Assembly: GCA_002633025.1 (NCBI GenBank)
Contig: NMRB01000085.1
Location: forward strand, 557,664 to 621,663
Direction: 5' to 3'
Origin: Notospermus geniculatus
Taxonomy: Eukaryota; Nemertea; Pilidiophora; Heteronemertea; Lineidae
Length of the DNA stretch: 64,000 nt
Shown in pieces: positions 59,201 to 64,000 of this stretch. The notes under the pieces are model-generated. The model was not told where the DNA came from. It worked only from the letters and a program-made list of their open reading frames with translations, and did no database searches. The position numbers were made by a program, and so were the translations under genes. The stretch's first letter is position 1. Every line of letters begins with the position of its first letter.

Positions 59201-62200
59201 ACGTACTGTACATGTACAACACAGCACTGGCCAAGCTTGGGTTTCAATGGGGATCAGAACTACAACAGAGGGCAGCATACCGAAACCAGGTCTTATACAA
59301 TGGACGCCTTTTGTGTTAGAAATTGACCAGGACCTGGATGTCACTTTCATTTCAATAGTATTAGCCACTGGTGCCACCTATTGAAGCAGTGAGCTCTGGT
59401 CCCACTGGCCGTAATGCTTTTAAGAATTTTTAACACCTCGTTCATACAATTTTGTCCATTTTTTTACAAACGAAGTGAAATGATCAGAAATGTATGATAA
59501 GTAATGTATTATTTCCATGATTTAACCTACTTCTGATTCACGGAGAAAATGATGCCAGATCAGTGCAATCCCCAAGCCAGAGGTGGAACACATATCGTTA
59601 AATTATCCTCCGAGAAGGAAACAATGGATTACCAGTCAAATAAACCAAACTCGGTCCGATATGGCACAAGACAAAAATTGCCTCTTCCTTGAAGCACTAT
59701 GAAATAAAACAAGTTAAAAACATATCAAGATAATCATGCTCCATGCTTTCCTTACCTCTGGTCCTTGGAGACCATCTTTACCCTAATCAAGGAATAAGTA
59801 TGCGAAAACATTCAGGAGCTGAGCAACATTTCACATACAACGTACATTTGGTGGTGAAAATTCTACTAACATGCACTTCTACAAAATTAAATGTGAAGTG
59901 TGTGCCTGAAAGAACATCTTCGTGTGCACACCAAGTGCAAAACTACATGTATGGTGTGTTCCCCACCAAATGTACGTCCTATGGTTATTTGGATCACAAT
60001 AATTCCTTTTAAAATTTAAATATTGTACATGTACATGAACATGTATAAGGCCAACCTGACCTTGAGTAGCACGGCTGAAGATGTTATCTCCATCCATGAT
60101 TTCATGAGATGACTTACCGTCCGTAGGTTGTGAAACTGTCCATTCAACCAAATTGTCTGTTGTACTCTGTGTGAATACTTCACAGCCATGATATGAATCA
60201 TCATTTTCAAATGAAAATGATAAAAACCGACTGTACCGTACTGTGCAACCAGAGAAATGCTCTGCATTAGGCCAGCCAGCACGCTGATTATAAATCATGA
60301 ATGCAAGCCAACAAAGGGACAAAATGGCTTACAGTTACCTTGGAGGAATTATACTGAGTATAATTCCTCCAAGCAGTTACTTAACAACTAAGGTTATTTA
60401 ATGATATCATTCAGATAAAGTTGGGTCAGATCAAAAAAGGTACCACAGAAAAGACCCTAAGAAACAAGACCGAAAAATTATAAGTTCCTCTCAAATCCAT
60501 GTACTACATGTTGGAGAATTTAGATGTGGGTCGATGCTTTTTAACATACCAGTAGTGGCTGACCTAGTTACACCTACCATTGGTCCAATTGTTCCTTCGA
60601 GACCTGGTGGGCCAGGGGGACCAGGAGGACCCTGTAAGCAGATGCCAAGTGTTACGATGCAAGACAGCGAAGCATAGAAAGAGACGTCATACACAACAGA
60701 GTCACCTAATGCTGACATGTCGGCAATGAAATATCCTCTGAAAAACTGACTGATTAAAACGAAATTTCGACAGTGAGGATGAAATTTTCAAAATGCATGT
60801 AGACCGTAATCTTAACACCGAGGACGCCATTTGGAGCACATTTTGGAAAAAACATAAAAATTCTCTGCAAACTGACTCAGATGGCTAAAACTTTGTGGAA
60901 TGATCATCCATAGACTGAAGTTAAAGTCTATCAAATTTGAAGAAATTTGATGGACCTTTGTAGGATTAATTAACATTTTATGGGTTCAGTTTTTTTGGGT
61001 CGCCCTGTACATGTATATGCCGTTCAATTTTGAAATCATACTATCATATCACACAGGCATATTCCAATACCGGACATGTTTGAGATGCTTATGCCAAACT
61101 ATTCACATTTTGCAGTTAAGCGTCTACTCTACTATTAATATTTTATTAATATCACATGTTATATACTACTAGTATCTCCATTCAATCGAAGTGCTATAGA
61201 TCAGTATTTTAATTCAGTCATGCACACGATATCCTTTTGCACTCATTCTCCTAACGCGAGTCTCACATAAAAAATACTGATGCAATTCCACCCCTACAGA
61301 TTAAACATATGAGGAGTCAGAATGCCATAATAACACATTTTATTTTCTTCATACTTTCAAAGATGGAGACCCACAAAATACAAAAGATAATTCTGAAAAC
61401 ATCCACTCATACTAATAGAAAATATTTTCCCTGCAGAAACGGTACATGTCAGTTTTCTTAAATGGAGCCCTTTAGATGCAGTATGTATTCCTCAAGTTTC
61501 CTTGCAAATCTGGTTAGAGCTCCTTATTTCCCTTGGCTCCTGTCCTCACGTCAAAATGGATAGCTATTTTACAAAATCAGAAACCAACAAAAGTTGCAGC
61601 AAATATCAACACCAACAGATAATTCTACCTTGACTACTCTTCCTTACCAATCAGGATGCAACTCAGCTGTATCCTCCTTGCTTCTCCATGTCAGGTATTC
61701 GTCATGTAAAGTTGCTTTCTCCCAAGTTGGCCAGAAAACCAATGCACTGTGTGTCACAGGCTTTAATGACTTTTCAGGCAAAGATGACAGAAAGAACTTT
61801 ACTACTTACCTGTTTTGGATGGAATGTGTTAAGCTAGAGCTAAGCCGGGACCAGGTCCATATTTTTCTAGCATGCCATGGACATTCTACGGGTTACTGCA
61901 TCAAGGCAACTGCTGCATTCACACACAAGACTAAGTATACATGTACATTCAATATATACATGGAGTACCTCAAGGCTCAAAATTGAGACCATAGCTAGCT
62001 TGCTTAAACTATAAATCTAATGACATACTTGTCGACGGATCACGTACCAAGAGGCACACATTTGTAGATGTCGATGACTGACTATAAAGTTACCATAAAG
62101 TCCTCATCTTGAAGCATTTTGCTTTACTGGACAAAATGTAATCACTAGCAATAAGAGAACATACACAGAAAATAATGATCGTGCATCGATGTACATCTTT

Positions 62201-63055
62201 GTTTTCATTTTTAGTAGTTATTATTACATTCAGCTCTAAGAGTTGGGTAGGGTTGCACATTCTAGGCCAGTGTTCATCTGAAATTTGACAGTTCACTTTG
62301 CAAAGAAACTGAATTGTCTTGAATTTCATATGACAACTGACAAGGAAGTTGTGTTGTTGTTGATCTTGTGGGTGCAGTGTCTGCGTTACGTGTACTCTAT
62401 GCACATCATACACGATCACTAGTTTCGTAAGAGTCAACAGCATCAAAGGAAATAGACTGTGCTTTCCTAGTGGAAATCACAAGTTAAACTGTCTATGCAA
62501 CTGCCAACATTCTAGCTTAAACACATGTTCCTACTTTCAAGCCACTATTTATGTACAGAATAAATATGAATCTTATTGGCCATTGTTACCAATAGACAGT
62601 TTAACTTCACAACTGAAAATCGATCACTAGAAAGGCTTGGAACACAACTGAATATGAACATTGCCACTTAAAGCGATAACGCGATTTACCAGCTGTGTAA
62701 TATCAAAGGTGATGTAATCGTCATGTAACTGTCTTGCTGAGTTATTTTGCCATTCTTCGTGCATTATTGGACACACAAAGGAACAATGTGTTCCATTCTT
62801 ATAATAAGGCTTCTTGACATTAAAAACCCATATATACCGGTAGGCTACTTGATAAGAAGTATTTCCAATTTCACAACTGCATCTTAACTCAACTTTCCAG
62901 TTGACTCTAGTATGTCCTACATTCCACGCCTTTCTCATGATCCATTTCATTGTGTACCTGCTTTGACTACTGACCCTAATTCCAGTCTGGCCTTTTGCAC
63001 CATCTTTTCCATCTTGTCCGGGTAATCCAGGTGCTCCAGTTGCCCCCGGCGCCCC
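47107..63055 (-). CDS. Collagen-type gene, 3' half, copy 2 (exons in order)
   Basis: Minus-strand exons 62975-63055, 60578-60631, 59756-59782, 58031-58066, 56682-56735, 55771-55851, 52979-53068, 48933-49046 and 47107-47256. Joined, they give five Gly-X-Y exons, then [18 protein letters not shown], then [16 protein letters not shown], a Thr/Lys-rich linker and [20 protein letters not shown] before the stop. All junctions are phase 0 with AG/GT borders. The 5' part (start codon, any membrane anchor, most of the helix) lies beyond the window. Copy 2 is the better template for the true gene structure. Likely extracellular; function beyond collagen assembly unknown. Confidence 0.8.
47872..47980. 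repeat. Short tandem repeat, about 23-bp unit, copy 2
   Basis: Same unit as 26685-26765, with one more repeat. Confidence 0.88.
48079..48736. mobile_element. 658-bp element with 9-bp target duplication (copy 2 only)
   Basis: TAACGAAAA flanks both sides (48070-48078 and 48737-48745); copy 1 has it once near 26869. The interior repeats CCGGCTGCCGGGTAA in both orientations. Ends share TATTTACCCGGC.GCCGG. A 9-bp duplication fits the Mutator type. No transposase. Confidence 0.88.
48933..49046 (-). CDS. Thr/Lys-rich linker exon, copy 2
   Basis: 114 bp, same borders and phase as 27076-27189. Confidence 0.6.
49130..49570. repeat. 59-bp minisatellite, expanded in copy 2
   Basis: Same unit, about seven repeats with partial CATCTTCTTCAAAT duplications inside some units. 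Confidence 0.9.
51114..51401. mobile_element. CAGGCGCGGATCCAGAGG element with GAGGG duplication (copy 2 only)
   Basis: 288 bp, right end CCTGGATCCGCCTCTG, GAGGG at 51109-51113 and 51402-51406. The interior is unlike the other two family members, so they share only ends. The empty site is in copy 1 near 29356. Confidence 0.92.
52979..53068 (-). CDS. Two-cysteine motif exon, copy 2
   Basis: [16 protein letters not shown], 90 bp, phase 0. Present only once in this copy. Confidence 0.78.
54027..54138. mobile_element. GGCCCGTATGCATAAA hairpin MITE (copy 2 only)
   Basis: CAG on both sides (54024-54026, 54139-54141); arms GGCCCGTATGCATAAAGGTGG and complement. Confidence 0.88.
54476..54581. mobile_element. 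GGGCCGTATGCATAAAA hairpin MITE (copy 2 only)
   Basis: CTG on both sides (54473-54475, 54582-54584). Arms include TCTTTAGTGTAAAATTTCCC and complement. Confidence 0.88.
55771..55851 (-). CDS. [10 protein letters not shown] motif exon, copy 2
   Basis: Same 81-bp exon as 35432-35512, acceptor and donor preserved. Confidence 0.82.
56092..56648. repeat. Cluster of three GTATACGGTATACG palindromic elements, copy 2
   Basis: Same family; the second unit of copy 1 is missing (GACCGC joins TTTATACCGG directly near 56273). Confidence 0.9.
56682..56735 (-). CDS. Collagen Gly-X-Y exon, 54 bp, copy 2
   Basis: [18 protein letters not shown], identical in protein to copy 1. Confidence 0.92.
57658..57801. 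mobile_element. GGGAGGTTT-GAAATCAAACG MITE (copy 2 only)
   Basis: Same family, TA borders. Copy 1 lacks it near 37443. Confidence 0.88.
58031..58066 (-). CDS. Collagen Gly-X-Y exon, 36 bp, copy 2
   Basis: [12 protein letters not shown], same splice borders as copy 1. Confidence 0.85.
59756..59782 (-). CDS. Collagen Gly-X-Y exon, 27 bp, copy 2
   Basis: GKDGLQGPE. Its position between the 58031 and 60578 exons fixes the true exon order. Confidence 0.88.
60578..60631 (-). CDS. Collagen Gly-X-Y exon, 54 bp, copy 2
   Basis: [18 protein letters not shown], acceptor and donor as in copy 1. Confidence 0.93.
62975..63055 (-). CDS. Collagen Gly-X-Y exon, 81 bp, copy 2
   Basis: Nine Gly-X-Y triplets, donor gtcagt at 62974. 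If the donor is not used, the frame stays open for a further 115 codons to TAG at 62627-62629, reading a Cys-containing segment (see findings). Confidence 0.92.
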
Positions 63056-64000
63056 CTATAGGTGTAACACAGCAGTAATGTCAGAGCGAAGCAAAGCATG
63101 ATGGAAGATCACAGGGAAAGTATAATAGTTTCGAGAGAAACTTTATATCATCCGGCGTAATGCTAGCTTTAAGATGTTTTACAACAGTAGAAGAAACCAA
63201 AAATTTATAAGCAAGCTTTCCTTGGCTATAAATTTTTGAGGAAACCCACATTTAAGAAGTCCAACATTACGGTACATTGATACATTATGTGAACATGGAC
63301 AATACCTTGTTTGGGAAATGTGTGCTTGGGAATGAGGAGGCATTTCGCGATGACAGAACAACATACATTTGTAATACACTGCAGATCAGTGATGTTTAAA
63401 AACAGTAATATACCAAAACAGATACATATAGCCTAACATTGAAAGATTCGCTTGTTTTGGCTAAAAATCATGTACACATATGTACAAATCTGCAGAATAA
63501 CTAGATCATCTACCTTAAAAGAGAATATTCACTCCATTACCAGTTTATCCCACCCTTTGCAAGGAAAGAGTTGAAATTGTGAACCATGTTTGTATTTCAA
63601 CAATTGCTGTTAACGGTAGACGTGTGTGTGTGGGGGGGGGGGGGGTGTTACAGACACAGTGTTCCAATTGTTTTCTCTTTTTTCTATGATTATAACTTTC
63701 CCAGTGATCTGTGGCAATGTTACATGATAAGATGACAACTATTGGGTTTTTATGGAGTCTAGATTTTTAAGGGGAACAGACAGAAAACACAGACACAAGC
63801 TAAAGGTAGATTGGGTTGAGACGAAACAGTCATGACGAATGCATCTGTTTGGAGCTGGGATTTTCAGGTGATTAAGTGTCTCAAATTCAATTTATAACCT
63901 TTCCTAAAAAATAAGGACTTTCCCACTTTGATTGAGACAAAAACATGGAGTCTATGACAGGTATGAACCACTCAGCTTATGATATGGACCTTAAAGGTGC

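Larger units (their letters stand above)
44754..64000. repeat. Large duplicated block, copy 2 (runs off the window)
   Basis: Same orientation as copy 1, continuous without N runs. It carries its own private insertions at 46407, 48079, 51114, 54027, 54476 and 57658. Confidence 0.92.

Noticed and set aside
60120-61760. Minus-strand open stretches ([11 protein letters not shown] near 61.7 kb; [12 protein letters not shown] near 60.2 kb) that resemble pieces of a TNF domain, tempting because collagen plus TNF occurs in ectodysplasin
   Set aside because: A Gly-X-Y exon (60578-60631) lies between them, no third TNF part was found, and copy 1 has a frame-breaking base near 39031. Treated as chance.
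61638-61986. Plus-strand frame of over 100 codons (also at 40540-40902) that looks like a Cys-containing secreted protein
   Set aside because: Between the two copies nearly all differences change the amino acid (for example Thr/Arg, Trp/Arg, His/Gln, Val/Phe), so there is no sign of protein constraint.

Overview
The window looks like a draft scaffold from a marine invertebrate deuterostome (sea urchin, hemichordate or amphioxus type). The grounds are spliced metazoan genes with large introns, very many short hairpin transposons, dense TACATG and TAGGCCTA motifs, and two long N gaps plus isolated Ns. The species cannot be fixed from the sequence alone. No rRNA, tRNA, CRISPR array or prokaryote-style operon was seen.

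Region 1 (1 to about 9.8 kb, minus strand) holds the 5' part of an angiotensin-converting-enzyme-like gene (peptidase family M2). Eight exons with matching splice phases run from a signal peptide at 9777 to the catalytic exon (HEMGH, then the third zinc-ligand motif HEAIGD) at 19-264. The C-terminal third lies left of the window. The introns are packed with nested hairpin elements (MITEs).

Region 2 (about 9.8 to 23.4 kb) is mostly intergenic and rich in repeats. It has one convincing but unrecognised open reading frame (13173-13976), a TACATG microsatellite, several terminal-inverted-repeat elements, a nest of inverted repeats around an N gap (15753-16476), and a candidate coiled-coil exon on the minus strand at 23443-23572.

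Region 3 (23.56 kb to the end) is a roughly 20-kb block present twice in the same orientation (copy 1 from 23557, copy 2 from 44754). Each copy carries the 3' half of a collagen-type gene on the minus strand: phase-0 exons of whole Gly-X-Y triplets (27, 36, 54, 54 and 81 bp), then three exons with a short two-cysteine motif of the D-x-P-C-P...G-x-P...G-C type, separated by a Thr/Lys-rich linker exon, and a stop codon. The motif resembles, from memory, the C-terminal non-collagenous tail of membrane-associated collagens (XIII/XXIII/XXV type). Exons are near identical, while introns differ by scattered substitutions and by clean transposon insertions. This is what two alleles of a highly polymorphic animal laid end to end would look like. 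In copy 1 one contig-sized piece is out of order relative to copy 2, beside an N gap, an exact 213-bp repeat and a truncated transposon, which argues for an assembly error.

The two copies act as a natural filled-site/empty-site experiment. They expose target-site duplications for several non-autonomous DNA transposon families: TTAA, TA, a 3-bp C-W-G or ATT target, a 5-bp family with CAGGCGCGGATCC ends, and a 9-bp family. No transposase gene is visible, so all would depend on enzymes encoded elsewhere.
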